Assembly: GCA_964651475.1 (NCBI GenBank)
Contig: CAZYXV010000010.1
Location: 84,715 to 148,714, forward strand
Reading direction: 5' to 3'
Source of the DNA: JBGSMF01 sp964651475
GTDB lineage: Bacteria > Chloroflexota > Anaerolineae > Fen-1058
Length of the DNA stretch: 64,000 nt
Part shown: one piece after another, positions 16,522 through 26,188 of the stretch
Numbering within the stretch: the first letter of the stretch is position 1
Layout of the letters: every line of letters starts with the position of its first letter
The notes under the pieces: generated by a model
What the model saw: only the letters and a program-made list of their open reading frames with translations
Database searches by the model: none
Told to the model about the DNA's origin: nothing
Translations under genes and position numbers: made by a program

Positions 16522-19269
16522 ATGCCAAAACGTACCACTCGTAAGCCCTCATCAGCCCCGCCCGTAGAAAACTATCGCTACCCCGAGGCCCACAGCCTGC
16601 TGCGTCCCGATGTAGGCACGCAGGCGCAGTTTCGCAAGAAAAAGCCGCCGCAGATCTATCGCTATGATTCATCGCTCGCGCCTGTGCTAGAGTGGGATGG
16701 CGGCAACCCGGCGCGCGAACTGGGCGAATGGCTCATTGGCCTGATGCGTGATCCGAAGAGCTTTGCCGAACCCGCAGCCGTGCACCAGTTCAAAGATGCG
16801 CGCGGCAACGTTGTTGCCAGCGTGCAGAGCTTGCCAGAAGCAGCCGACTTGCTGGCACGGATTTCTGGGCCGTTCCTTAATTGGGCCGGCAAGGCTGAGC
16901 GGCTATCTTTCGATGTGCCCACACTGCCACTATTCGTTCACGAGCGACTCTCTACCAAGGCGGTTTTGGAAACCCTCAAGGGCCACAAGCGTGACAAGCA
17001 GATTTCAATGTTCGATCTGTTTGGTGACCCGCAGCACTCGATTCACGACCAGGTGCTGCGCGCCTACGAGCATGCCAATGGCTGGACTAATCGCCTGGTG
17101 CTAGGCGATTCGCTGGTGGTGATGAACTCGTTGCTGCAATATGAAGGGTTGGGCGGTCAGGTGCAAATGATTTATATGGACCCGCCGTATGGAGTAAAGT
17201 TTGGTAGCAACTTTCAGCCCTTTGTGCGCAGGCGCGATGTAAAGCACAACGAAGATGACGACTTGACACGCGAGCCAGAGATGGTCAAGGCATACCGCGA
17301 CACGTGGGAACTGGGACTACATTCTTACCTGACCTATATGCGCGACCGGCTACTAGTGTGCCGTGATTTGCTTGCGCCAAGCGGCAGTATCTTTGTGCAG
17401 ATTGGTGACGAGAATGTTCACCATGTCCGTGAAGTGATGGATGAAGTGTTTGGATCAGAAAATGCTATATCAATCATCGCATACAGAACATCTAGTCCTC
17501 TAGGTGCTAGTGGGCTTCCTGGAGTCTGCGACTATATTTTGTGGTATGCACGAGATCGTTCTCGACTCAAATCCCGCCAATTATTTGAACAAAAAGAAAT
17601 TGGTGACGGAACCGAATATACGTGGGTTGAAGAGCCAACCGGTGTTCGACGCAAGATGACACTTGAAGAGCGTGAACGTCCGCATACTCTGCCTACTGAC
17701 TGGAAGATTTTTGCTAGAGGAGCACTTTACTCATCGGGCTATACTCCGACGTGCATTTATGATTTTGAATTTGATGGCCACGTTTATTCTACTTCCAAGA
17801 AAAGCTGGCGGACGAATAAACAAGGCATGGAAACCCTGATTCAGAACAACCGATTAATACGAATTGGTGAACTACCTTATTTTGTGCAGTTTCACTATGA
17901 TTTCCCGTTTCAGCCCATAAACAACCTTTGGGCCGATACCCGTGCGGCCTTAAGTAAGCAATATGTTGTTGAGACATCATTCGTAATAATCCAACGCTGT
18001 ATTCTCATGACCACCGACCCTGGCGACCTGGTGCTCGACCCGACCTGCGGCAGTGGCACTACGGCTTATGTGGCCGAGCAATGGGGACGGCGCTGGATTA
18101 CGATTGATGTGAGCCGCGTGCCGCTGGCCTTGGCGCGGCAAAGATTGCTCACAGCGACATTCCCGTTTTATGAATTGAAGGACGAGTCACGCGGCCCGGC
18201 GGGAGGCTTTGTCTACAAGCGCAAGCAAAATAGCAAGGGTGAAGAAGTTGGCGGTATTGTGCCGCACATCACACTCAAGTCTATTGCTCAAAATGAACCG
18301 CCCGAAGAAAAAGTGCTGGTAGATCGACCCGAAGAACTGGGCAAGGTCACGCGTGTCACTGGGCCGTTTACGTTTGAGGCGACCATTCCCACGCCGGTGG
18401 ATTGGGAAGGCGATGGGCAAGAAGACAGTGGTGCGGAAGCGGCGCAAAGCTATGGCTCGTTTGTTGATCGCATGTTGGAAGTGCTGCGCAAATCACCCGT
18501 GCTGCACGTGGGTGGCGGTAAGACCGTGACGCTGGCAAATGTGCGCCTGCCGGCCAAGACGCTGGCCTTATCAGCAGAAGCTCTCGTTGGCGAAACAGGC
18601 AAAGGGAAAGGGCAGCTCGTCGCCATCGTCTTTGGGCCAGAAAACGGCGCCGTGAGCGAAAAGTTGGTCTATGAAGCCGCACGTGAAGCCCACGCTAAAA
18701 GTTACTCGCATTTGTACGTGATCGGCTTTGCCATCCAACCCAACGCACGCGAATTGGTGGAAAAGTGCGATGCGGCGGTGGGTGTGCCGGCCACGTATAT
18801 CCAGGCCACGCCTGATCTGATGATGGGCGACCTGCTCAAGAATATGCGCTCCAGCCAGATTTTCAGCGTGTGTGGCTTGCCAGAAATCAAGATTCACCCT
18901 GTAAAAGTCAAACATGCTACACCTGACACACCCAAACAATATCAAGTCGAGCTGCTTGGCCTGGATGTATTTGATCCCGCCACAATGGAGGTAGAGCATC
19001 GCCACGGCAACGATGTGCCAGTGTGGCTCCTAGACACTGATTACAATAATCTGTGTTTCCACGTTGGCCAGGCCTTCTTCCCGCGCACGGCGGCGTGGGA
19101 TGCGCTTCAGCGCGCGCTCAAAGGCGTGTATGAAGATTCGGTATGGGATCACCTGGCCGGCACGCTCAGCGAGCCATTCGAGGCGGGCGAGTATGGGCAG
19201 GTGGCGGTCAAAGTGATTGATGACCGAGGGAATGAATTGCTGGTAGTTAAAAGTCTTGAGGAGGTCTAG
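16522..19269 (+). CDS. mod: Type III restriction-modification methyltransferase (Mod)
   Basis: A 915-residue adenine methyltransferase. The catalytic DPPY stands at residues 220-223 (MIYMDPPYGVKF), and the SAM-binding motif DPTCGSGTT at about 506, so motif IV precedes motif I as in the beta class used by type III Mod subunits. The target-recognition region lies between them (about 305-490); its DNA, roughly 17430-17990, is visibly richer in A and T than the flanks. A long C-terminal domain of about 350 residues follows. It should pair with Res at 20304 for cutting and acts alone for methylation. Confidence 0.9.
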   Translation: MPKRTTRKPSSAPPVENYRYPEAHSLLRPDVGTQAQFRKKKPPQIYRYDSSLAPVLEWDGGNPARELGEWLIGLMRDPKSFAEPAAVHQFKDARGNVVASVQSLPEAADLLARISGPFLNWAGKAERLSFDVPTLPLFVHERLSTKAVLETLKGHKRDKQISMFDLFGDPQHSIHDQVLRAYEHANGWTNRLVLGDSLVVMNSLLQYEGLGGQVQMIYMDPPYGVKFGSNFQPFVRRRDVKHNEDDDLTREPEMVKAYRDTWELGLHSYLTYMRDRLLVCRDLLAPSGSIFVQIGDENVHHVREVMDEVFGSENAISIIAYRTSSPLGASGLPGVCDYILWYARDRSRLKSRQLFEQKEIGDGTEYTWVEEPTGVRRKMTLEERERPHTLPTDWKIFARGALYSSGYTPTCIYDFEFDGHVYSTSKKSWRTNKQGMETLIQNNRLIRIGELPYFVQFHYDFPFQPINNLWADTRAALSKQYVVETSFVIIQRCILMTTDPGDLVLDPTCGSGTTAYVAEQWGRRWITIDVSRVPLALARQRLLTATFPFYELKDESRGPAGGFVYKRKQNSKGEEVGGIVPHITLKSIAQNEPPEEKVLVDRPEELGKVTRVTGPFTFEATIPTPVDWEGDGQEDSGAEAAQSYGSFVDRMLEVLRKSPVLHVGGGKTVTLANVRLPAKTLALSAEALVGETGKGKGQLVAIVFGPENGAVSEKLVYEAAREAHAKSYSHLYVIGFAIQPNARELVEKCDAAVGVPATYIQATPDLMMGDLLKNMRSSQIFSVCGLPEIKIHPVKVKHATPDTPKQYQVELLGLDVFDPATMEVEHRHGNDVPVWLLDTDYNNLCFHVGQAFFPRTAAWDALQRALKGVYEDSVWDHLAGTLSEPFEAGEYGQVAVKVIDDRGNELLVVKSLEEV

Positions 19270-19272
19270 GCT

Positions 19273-20307
19273 ATGCTGCGAGTTGACCGCCATACCAAAA
19301 AACTCAAGCGACTCGACCAACGTTCCGTGCCTGAAGCGGGCTTTAAGGAGCGTTACGATATTCAGCAGATGATCTGCAACAGCCCGGATGCCTTTTTCGC
19401 AGAGATGGGCGAAACACTACTGCTCATCGGGCAAGAGGTGCGTCCTGCGGATTTCGTTGAGGATCGAATTGACTTGATATCTATTGATCAGCACGGAGCC
19501 GTTGTGGTCATTGAACTGAAACGGGGAACTGACAAGTTGCAACTGCTACAGGCGCTTACTTATGCTACCATGGTATCCAAATGGGATCGGGAGCGATTGA
19601 TTGCTGAGCGAGTCAAATTAGCTGCCAAATCCACTGAGGAAGCCTCGGAAGAGGTCGAGCAGTTCTTGCTGGAAGACATTGCCGAACTCAACCAGTCCCA
19701 ACGTGTTGTACTGGTGGCCGAAGACTATGACTATGAGGTTCTGGCCACAGCCGAATGGCTTACGGAAAACTATAGCATGGACATTCGCTGCTATCGCCTG
19801 GCCCTTTCAGCAGATAATGAATCCGAATTCTTGACGTGCACGTGCATCTACCCACCGCCAGAGATTACGCAGCATGCCACGCGGCGCGGCCGGCTGCGTG
19901 GTGTGCAGCCAGTCGAGTACGCCGATTGGGAAGATGCACTCAAGGGAGTGGACCAGGCCATTGTCGAGTTTTTCAGACAAGAGTTGTCCGGCAGGCAGGC
20001 CGAAGCTTATTTACGCGACCGTGCGCTCTATTACCGTCATCATGGCAAGCGCCGATGGACAGTGGCGGCGCGTCCTAATAGAGCGTATGTGTGGCAAACC
20101 GGACATTTCAATGATGACGAGGCATTTTGGATCAACCAGATTGGCTCACACATTGAGCTCAAACTCGTCAATAGTGGCCATGATGTACGATTCTATCTGG
20201 CGTCAGCGCAGGATTTTGCCCATTTTTTGGATGCTATTCACAACAAGCTGACCGGCGTGGAATTTATTGTCGCCAATGAAACGCCTAGTGCCGGGAGTAA
20301 CACATGA
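19273..20307 (+). CDS. PD-(D/E)XK nuclease (NucS/DUF91-like) within the type III locus
   Basis: A 344-residue protein with a clear PD-(D/E)XK core near residue 65-80: DRIDLISIDQHGAVVVIELK gives D, then E-x-K. This matches the DUF91/NucS-type nuclease domain. The C-terminal half (HYRHHGKRRWTVAARPNR and on) is not recognised. It starts three bases after mod and overlaps res by four (20304-20307), so it is part of the same operon. It may be an extra nuclease or a DNA-sensing subunit; classic type III systems have only Mod and Res. Confidence 0.75.
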   Translation: MLRVDRHTKKLKRLDQRSVPEAGFKERYDIQQMICNSPDAFFAEMGETLLLIGQEVRPADFVEDRIDLISIDQHGAVVVIELKRGTDKLQLLQALTYATMVSKWDRERLIAERVKLAAKSTEEASEEVEQFLLEDIAELNQSQRVVLVAEDYDYEVLATAEWLTENYSMDIRCYRLALSADNESEFLTCTCIYPPPEITQHATRRGRLRGVQPVEYADWEDALKGVDQAIVEFFRQELSGRQAEAYLRDRALYYRHHGKRRWTVAARPNRAYVWQTGHFNDDEAFWINQIGSHIELKLVNSGHDVRFYLASAQDFAHFLDAIHNKLTGVEFIVANETPSAGSNT

Positions 20308-23300
20308 GCGGTTACGAAGTTCCCGAACCCATTCTCAATTCACCCTACGAGGAGCCGCTTTACTATTGGAATCTTGAAGAAGGCTTGCCTCCTGAACAGC
20401 GCGATGGCCGCCGGCCGGCGGGCTATTTCTACCGGGACCCCAAGGCCTCTCTCAGCACCAGCGAGCACGAAGCGAGGGGGCTGTGGGAAGAACTTGTCAC
20501 CGTCAACCTCATTCGCCAGCGACTAGGCGAATGGCGTTCCCTGGCATTGCGCGGCGAGGGTGGCGTTACCCGCACCACGCAAGAGTTGCTCAATTACTGG
20601 CAGCGCGAAGGGCGACAGCATCGCTTGTTCTTTGCTCAACTCGAAGCAGCTCAGACTATCATTTTTCTCACCGAAGCGCGAGCTGATTTTTTACAGGGTA
20701 TCGAGATTCCGTTCGATGAACCTGGCGTAGATGCCCAGGCCGAGGGATTTAAAGCCTTTCGCCGCTACGCTTGCAAGATGGCAACCGGCACCGGCAAGAC
20801 AACCGTGATGGGCATGCTGGCGGCGTGGAGCATCTTGAACAAAGTGAATAATCGCAGCGATGGCCGCTTTTCTGAGGCTGTGCTGGTGATTTGTCCCAAC
20901 GTTACTATTCGCAACCGATTGGGTGAACTTGATCCCGCACGCGGCGAAGCCAGCCTCTATCGTACCCGTGACCTGGTATCGCCTCACCTGATGCCTGATT
21001 TGACCAAGGGCCGGGTACTGGTAACCAACTGGCACGTCTTTGAGCCACAGGGCGCACAAAGCGGCGGCGTGAGCGCCAGGGTGAACAAATCGGGCGTGGC
21101 CATCCGCACACGCGAAACCATCACAATTGGGACCAAAACTACTACCGCACGTGGGAGACGCTATCTCACGCTTGAAGAACTCGACCGCCAGGTTGCGGCG
21201 GGCTTGTTGACGATATTGAGCGAAGACCGGGATAGCCAGGGACACCTGACCAAAGTCGCTGTTGAGTCAGTCAAGTACATCGAGAGCGACACCGCGTTGG
21301 TTCATCGCGTGCTGGGCCGTGACATTGGTAGCAAGCAAAATCTGCTTGTCTTCAACGACGAAGCGCACCACGCTTATCGCATTCGCCGCCCAGAACCGGA
21401 TGAAGTTGAAGAACTGGAAATCTTTGGCGAAGAAGAAGAAAGCGCAGAATTTTTCAAAGAGGCCACTGTGTGGGTGGATGGACTGGATAGGGTCAATAAA
21501 GTCAACGGCATCAATTTTTGCGTTGACCTATCAGCCACACCATACTACCTGGGCCGGGTAGGACAAGACACTAACCGTGTTTTTCCTTGGGTAGTGTGCG
21601 ACTTTGGCCTGACCGATGCAATTGAATCCGGCTTGGTCAAGATTCCACAATTGGCTGTACGCGATACGACGGGCCACGACATGCCAGGCTACTTTAACGT
21701 TTGGCGCTGGATTCTGACCAAATTGACTCCGGCTGAGCGGGGGGGCAAAAAGGGCAGTGCAAAACCCGAAGCGATTCTAAAGTGGGCGCACACGCCGATT
21801 GCCCTGCTTGGCGGATTGTGGGAACAATTGCGACAGGAATGGGAACAACACTGCGACGACCCTCGCCCACCTGTGTTTATCCTGGTCTGCAAAAATACCA
21901 AGATCGCCAAAGTGATTTATGATTGGCTGGCTGAGGACAAGTCTCCCACTGGAGTGCCAAGTGCAGGTATTGCCGGTTTTCGCAACACAAATGGCAATAC
22001 ATACACCATCCGGGTGGACTCGAAGGTAGTTCAAGAGACCGACACTGGCGAGGCCAAGAGCGATGAATCCAGGTGGATGCGTCTGACACTTGACACGGTT
22101 GGCAAGATCAATTGGCCACGCGATTCACAGGGACAGCCAATTTATCCTGAAGGGTTTGAAGAACTGGGTCAAAAGTTGAATCGTCCCCTACACCCGCCAG
22201 GGCGTGATGTGCGCTGCATTGTCAGTGTGGGCATGCTCACCGAAGGGTGGGACTGCAACACCGTCACACACATTGTTGGGCTGAGACCATTTATGTCGCA
22301 ACTGTTATGTGAGCAGGTAGTCGGGCGTGGACTGCGACGAACAAATTACGATGTGAGCGAGGATGGCAAACTCACTGAGGAAGTCGCCAAAATTTTCGGC
22401 GTGCCTTTTGAAGTAATCCCTTTCAAGATCAATCCCACTGGGGCTGCGCCGCAGCCGGTCAAACGTTACCATGTTCACGCTATACCTGAAAAGGCCTCCT
22501 ACGAAATCAAGTTTCCTCGTGTCCAGGGCTATCGGCAGGCAATTCGCAACCGGGTGACAGTGGATTGGAATCTGGCTCCGCCGCTCATCCTTGACCCGCT
22601 GAATATCCCGCCCGAAGTGCAGATGAAGGCTGTGATGCCAAATAACCAGGGGCGGCCATCCTTGATCGGCCCTGGCCGATTGGTAAGCGTTGATCTCAAC
22701 CCTTATCGCTCAGGTCGCCGCGTACAAGAACTAGTCTTTGAGCTGGCTAAAGACCTGACCCGCGATTACGTCAAGCAACCAGGCTGCCAGGTACCGCCGC
22801 ATGTGCTCTTTCCGCAGATCGTTACAATTGCCAGGCATTACCTCAAGGAAAAAGTGACCGTTATCCAGCCCATGAGCCTACTCGACGTGTTTCTCTCGCC
22901 TTACTATGGTTGGGTGATTGAGCGGCTGGTGGAAGCGATTCAGCCTGATACCTCACAAGGCGAAGTGCCCGAGTTGCCATTGTACGAGGTTAGCCGGGGA
23001 GCCGGCTCTACGGGGGACGTGGACCTATGGACAAGCCGTGATGTGCGCGAGGTGGTTCACTCTCACTTGAACTATATGATTGCTGACACGAAACAATGGG
23101 AGCAATCGGCGGCCTATACCATTGATACACATCACGGTGTGGAAGCGTTTGTCAAGAATGCCGGACTGGGGTTTGCTATCCCCTACCTGTACAACGGGCA
23201 GATGCACGATTACGTCCCAGACTTTATTCTACGCCTCAAATCTGCACCTGATTACTATCTGATCCTGGAAACAAAAGGCTACGACGAGCTCGCTGACATC

Positions 23301-23441
23301 AAAACCCAGGCAGCCCTGCGATGGGTGAATGCCGTCAATGCCGATGGGCAATATGGTCACTGGGATTATGCCATTGCCCGCAAGCCGGAGGAGGTGCGGC
23401 AGAGAATTGATGTGGCGATAAGTGGTGTAGACGCTGCCTGA
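20304..23441 (+). CDS. res: Type III restriction enzyme Res subunit
   Basis: A 1045-residue SF2 helicase-nuclease. Walker A is MATGTGKTTVMGMLAAW (near residue 155), Walker B is LLVFNDEAHHAYR, and motif VI is seen in VVGRGLRRTNYD. The C terminus carries the nuclease core: YVPDFILRL followed by YLILETKGYDE, i.e. PD...ExK. Length and order fit type III Res. It is translationally coupled to the nuclease gene upstream. Confidence 0.9.
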   Translation: MSGYEVPEPILNSPYEEPLYYWNLEEGLPPEQRDGRRPAGYFYRDPKASLSTSEHEARGLWEELVTVNLIRQRLGEWRSLALRGEGGVTRTTQELLNYWQREGRQHRLFFAQLEAAQTIIFLTEARADFLQGIEIPFDEPGVDAQAEGFKAFRRYACKMATGTGKTTVMGMLAAWSILNKVNNRSDGRFSEAVLVICPNVTIRNRLGELDPARGEASLYRTRDLVSPHLMPDLTKGRVLVTNWHVFEPQGAQSGGVSARVNKSGVAIRTRETITIGTKTTTARGRRYLTLEELDRQVAAGLLTILSEDRDSQGHLTKVAVESVKYIESDTALVHRVLGRDIGSKQNLLVFNDEAHHAYRIRRPEPDEVEELEIFGEEEESAEFFKEATVWVDGLDRVNKVNGINFCVDLSATPYYLGRVGQDTNRVFPWVVCDFGLTDAIESGLVKIPQLAVRDTTGHDMPGYFNVWRWILTKLTPAERGGKKGSAKPEAILKWAHTPIALLGGLWEQLRQEWEQHCDDPRPPVFILVCKNTKIAKVIYDWLAEDKSPTGVPSAGIAGFRNTNGNTYTIRVDSKVVQETDTGEAKSDESRWMRLTLDTVGKINWPRDSQGQPIYPEGFEELGQKLNRPLHPPGRDVRCIVSVGMLTEGWDCNTVTHIVGLRPFMSQLLCEQVVGRGLRRTNYDVSEDGKLTEEVAKIFGVPFEVIPFKINPTGAAPQPVKRYHVHAIPEKASYEIKFPRVQGYRQAIRNRVTVDWNLAPPLILDPLNIPPEVQMKAVMPNNQGRPSLIGPGRLVSVDLNPYRSGRRVQELVFELAKDLTRDYVKQPGCQVPPHVLFPQIVTIARHYLKEKVTVIQPMSLLDVFLSPYYGWVIERLVEAIQPDTSQGEVPELPLYEVSRGAGSTGDVDLWTSRDVREVVHSHLNYMIADTKQWEQSAAYTIDTHHGVEAFVKNAGLGFAIPYLYNGQMHDYVPDFILRLKSAPDYYLILETKGYDELADIKTQAALRWVNAVNADGQYGHWDYAIARKPEEVRQRIDVAISGVDAA

Positions 23442-23539
23442 AGAATGCACTATACGGAGTATTGTGCTGGAATCGCGTTTTCTGAAGGCGATTTGACGTA
23501 ATTTCTTGCGAGGAATGACAACCGTTAAATCGCTCCGGC

Positions 23540-23580
23540 AAAAAGGCATTTTTCGCTTACGAAGCGAGAAGCGCCTTTTT
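23540..23580. terminator. Terminator after res, related to the att-flank hairpins
   Basis: AAAAAGGCATTTTTCGCTT-ACG-AAGCGAGAAGCGCCTTTTT, a 19-bp stem with a few mismatches. It has the same design and shared strings (CTTACGAAG, GAGAAG) as the hairpin at 63268-63308 and is directly followed by a recombinase fragment, so it may be a relic of another att junction. Confidence 0.6.
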
Positions 23581-23925
23581 ATTTCGCCAGCCTTTCTACC
23601 GCCGCCCTTTGATCCGCCATGGTGCTGCGTGGTCGCAGAACGACCATCCCGCGCCGTTGTGCCTGCCTGGCGGCAGCCAGGTTAATGTTCTCGCGGCTAC
23701 CGCCCGCGAAGCGTGTGGATGGCCCGGCCTGCCGCGCGTACCCCGCTTGGCGCAGGCGGGATGCCCAGTATGCGTCATACCTCCGATGACGTGATTGCCT
23801 CGCCGCGCTGACCAATCTACCTGGCGGCAGATAGGTGAAAAGATGCTTGTCGTTGACCTGGATAGGGTGGGGGCGTACTCAGGTGGGGATTGGCCAGCAG
23901 CGTCACAATCGTATTCCCTGCACGC
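23581..23925 (-). pseudogene. XerD-like recombinase remnant 1
   Basis: The minus strand begins with an intact C-terminal end, STMADQRAAVERLAK, which matches STEADRRAAVEKLSEL of the intact enzyme at 27221. Further pieces matching that gene follow up to about 23925 (the GATGATCGTCGTTAGCCTGG region at 27489 has a counterpart at 23843), with gaps and frameshifts between. A decayed copy without function. Confidence 0.7.
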
Positions 23926-24070
23926 GCGGGGGTGAACCGTACCCATCGTTGTTCGTAAATTGGCAAGGCATGTATGGATGGTGTATAATCCAACCAAATA
24001 AAAAGCGCGCTCGCGCGAGGATTCAAGGGGAGGAATTGCAGGAGTAACAGATGTGGTCATTTCGAAACAA
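23833..24070 (+). repeat. Duplicated segment, copy 1 (fic upstream region)
   Basis: About 238 bp nearly identical to 26295-26528; a few substitutions and one 4-base deletion distinguish them. It covers a piece of decayed recombinase, the fic promoter and leader and the first seven codons of fic. Confidence 0.9.
23960..23989 (+). promoter_or_regulatory. fic promoter
   Basis: TTGGCA at 23960-23965 and TATAAT at 23984-23989, spacer 18. The leader contains a GCGCGCTCGCGCGAGG stretch able to fold, then GGAGG and AGGAG sites before the ATG at 24051. The same promoter is duplicated at about 26421-26451. Confidence 0.6.
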
Positions 24071-25094
24071 TCGCTTGCTTGAGCCAGTTGATGTGACTGT
24101 AGCCAATCTGATGGCCGCATTGGGGCGCTATCAGGGCCGGCAAGAATTATATCAACACCAGGTTCCCCAAGTGCTGGAGACGTTACGCCAGGTAGCAATT
24201 GTCGAATCCACCGAGGCATCTAACCGCATTGAGGGCATCGTCGTCCCGCCGCATCGCCTCAAAGCATTGATGGCCCAGGCCACTCCCGAAACTCGCTCCG
24301 AAAGCGAGATCGCCGGTTACCGCGACGTTCTGGCGCGGATTCACACCGGCCAGCTTGCTGTGCCGATCACGCCCGATTCCATCTGTGCTATGCACGCCGA
24401 TATGTATGCCTATTTGCCCGGCGAGGGAGGCAAGTGGAAGCAGCGCGACAATGTAATCCGGCAAACGCTTCCCGACGGGCGCGAAGTGGTGCGCTTTGTA
24501 CCCCTGCCGGCCGATGAAACGCCTGACGCGATGGAAGAATTATGCCATCACCTGGCGTCCACGTGGGAAAGCGAACAGTTGGATAAGCTGCTGGTTATCA
24601 ATGCTTTCATCCTCGACTTTTTGTGTATCCATCCCTTTACGGACGGCAACGGGCGCATGGCGCGGCTGCTGACATTGATGCTGCTTTATGCCGCTGGCTA
24701 TGAGGTTGGGCGCTACATCAGCCTGGAGCGCGTCATCGAGCAAACCAAGGAAACCTATTACGAGGCGCTGTGGAAATCGAGCAATCGTTGGGAGACCGGG
24801 CAGCACGATATGACGCCCTGGCATCAATACAGTCTCAGCGTCATTGTGTATGCCTATCGCCAGTTTGAAGACCAGGTAGGTGGACTGGTGGCCGCTCCAG
24901 GAGCCAAAGGGCAGTCAGTGCGCACAACTATCGAGACATTTGCGGCCGGGCAGACGTTTACCATTACTGACCTGGAACGGATGTGCCCAACCGTAAGCCG
25001 GGCGACTATACGGCGAGTGCTGGAGGAATTGCGCGAGCAAGGGCAGGTACAATGCCTGGGCACTGGCCGCTCGGCACAGTGGCGAAAAGTCTAA
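24051..25094 (+). CDS. Fic family AMP-transferase
   Basis: A 347-residue Fic protein. The catalytic motif is HPFTDGNGRMAR (HxFx(D/E)GNGRxxR), about residue 195. An N-terminal Fic_N region carries SNRIEG near residue 58, which fits the inhibitory (S/T)xxxE(G/N) helix of self-inhibited class II Fic enzymes. The C-terminal 60 residues form a winged helix (FTITDLERMCPTVSRATIRR). It probably modifies a target protein with AMP under some release signal. Its upstream region and first codons are duplicated at 26295. Confidence 0.9.
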   Translation: MWSFRNNRLLEPVDVTVANLMAALGRYQGRQELYQHQVPQVLETLRQVAIVESTEASNRIEGIVVPPHRLKALMAQATPETRSESEIAGYRDVLARIHTGQLAVPITPDSICAMHADMYAYLPGEGGKWKQRDNVIRQTLPDGREVVRFVPLPADETPDAMEELCHHLASTWESEQLDKLLVINAFILDFLCIHPFTDGNGRMARLLTLMLLYAAGYEVGRYISLERVIEQTKETYYEALWKSSNRWETGQHDMTPWHQYSLSVIVYAYRQFEDQVGGLVAAPGAKGQSVRTTIETFAAGQTFTITDLERMCPTVSRATIRRVLEELREQGQVQCLGTGRSAQWRKV

Positions 25095-25147
25095 ACGCGC
25101 TCATGAGCACGTTTAACGTGCTCATGATGGGTAGGATGAGCGCGTTT
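25093..25147. promoter_or_regulatory. Nested perfect inverted repeats after fic
   Basis: Outer arms AAACGCGCTCAT (25093-25104) and ATGAGCGCGTTT (25136-25147) are perfectly complementary. Inside, CATGAGCACGTT-T-AACGTGCTCATG (25102-25126) is a second perfect 12-bp palindrome that competes with the outer one. It could be a two-state terminator/antiterminator or a protein-binding cruciform; no T tract follows directly. Confidence 0.65.
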
Positions 25148-25174
25148 GTGCAGTAACCACAAACGGAGAATATC

Positions 25175-25522
25175 ATGTCCCTGATAGAGAATCTGGAGCG
25201 TGACGGATGGCAAGATTTTTTCCAGAATAGCTTCCGCTATACGCTCAGGATACTGGAAGAGGATCGCTTCAGACAGGTAGGCAGTTCTGTGGATGATTTG
25301 AGAAGTTGGCTTACTGCGGGTGGGGTTGCGAGGGTTCGCCGCCATCTCGACGAGCAAATGGAAATGCGTCGGTTCTCTCCCGCCCGGACGGCAGCCGTGA
25401 TCAATTACCTAGAGCGGCTGGTACAGGAAAATCAGGGGGCGCTTCTGGAGCTGATAGCCGAGGGGATTATTCCAGACTGCCCTACTCGTTGCCCCTCTGT
25501 TCTATCCACTCTGTTGGCGTGA
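25175..25522 (+). CDS. Small protein after fic, function unknown
   Basis: A 115-residue helical protein with GGAG six bases before the ATG. It begins MSLIENLERDGWQDFFQNSF and contains several aromatic and charged helices. It is separated from fic only by the nested palindromes and its end overlaps the PIN gene on the other strand by 41 bases. No domain recognised; it could be linked to fic or be a stand-alone gene. Confidence 0.5.
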   Translation: MSLIENLERDGWQDFFQNSFRYTLRILEEDRFRQVGSSVDDLRSWLTAGGVARVRRHLDEQMEMRRFSPARTAAVINYLERLVQENQGALLELIAEGIIPDCPTRCPSVLSTLLA

Positions 25523-25919
25523 ACGTTGGAATAACAGCCCGGCAGCGATCCAACATCTCCTCATCCCAGGTGACCAATGTAGCCTGGCATAGCTCAGCCA
25601 CCGCAGCATAGATCGAATCTGCGCCTCTGAGACGATGTGCAATAGCAATCTGCGCCGCTTGGTGAGCCAGGGGCAATTCAATCGCGACCAAGCGCATATC
25701 AGGGAAGTCTTGAACCAGCGTGATAATTTCTCCAGCCAGCGCCTCATCGCCGGTGGGCCTGGCAATCGCCGCCGCGCACTCGGCCAGAACAAGGGTAGGG
25801 CAAAACACCGTTACGGCCAATGCTTGCACCCGTTGCAAAAACTGGCGGCTGGCAGCATAGTGCTCTTCCTCGACTCGCGCGGCCGCGACAAAGACACTGG
25901 CATCTATGGTGCAATTCAT
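25482..25919 (-). CDS. PIN-domain toxin (VapC-like)
   Basis: About 145 residues starting MNCTIDASVFVAA at 25919, overlapping the antitoxin stop by four bases. Acidic PIN residues are visible: the D in TIDAS, E in LVLAECAAAIA, D in RGADSIYAA and D in LVTWDEEMLDR. It is a metal-dependent RNase, probably cutting tRNA or rRNA when the antitoxin is lost. A frame extending to 26012 only reads through the antitoxin gene. Confidence 0.8.
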   Translation of the reverse strand: MNCTIDASVFVAAARVEEEHYAASRQFLQRVQALAVTVFCPTLVLAECAAAIARPTGDEALAGEIITLVQDFPDMRLVAIELPLAHQAAQIAIAHRLRGADSIYAAVAELCQATLVTWDEEMLDRCRAVIPTFTPTEWIEQRGNE

Positions 25920-26188
25920 CGCCGCATCCCTGTCAAGGTTTCCACTGCGCCCTTGTCGCTCTTCCAGGCGCGACTGATCTTGTGCGCCAACGCATCCCAC
26001 CTGGCTTCCCAATCTGAGGTGGGCTTGGCCTCAACCGGCGCAGGCTTGAGTGAAACCATGACTGCCAGCGGCGTCCCTTCAGGGCCTATCAGAGTGATGG
26101 ACTCTCCCAGGTTGAGACGCTGCAACAACTCTTTAAGGTTGCGTTCAGCCATTTCGATTGGCACGCCCATAGGTATTACATTAGACAC
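25916..26188 (-). CDS. Phd/YefM-like antitoxin
   Basis: About 90 residues from a GTG at 26188, which has GGGAGG six bases upstream; an ATG at 26221 lacks one. The N-terminal part (MAERNLKELLQRLNLGESI, then LIGPEGTPLAVMV) has the YefM/Phd DNA-binding pattern; the Trp-rich C terminus should bind the toxin. It is coupled to the PIN gene by a four-base overlap, antitoxin first. Confidence 0.75.
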   Translation of the reverse strand: MSNVIPMGVPIEMAERNLKELLQRLNLGESITLIGPEGTPLAVMVSLKPAPVEAKPTSDWEARWDALAHKISRAWKSDKGAVETLTGMRR

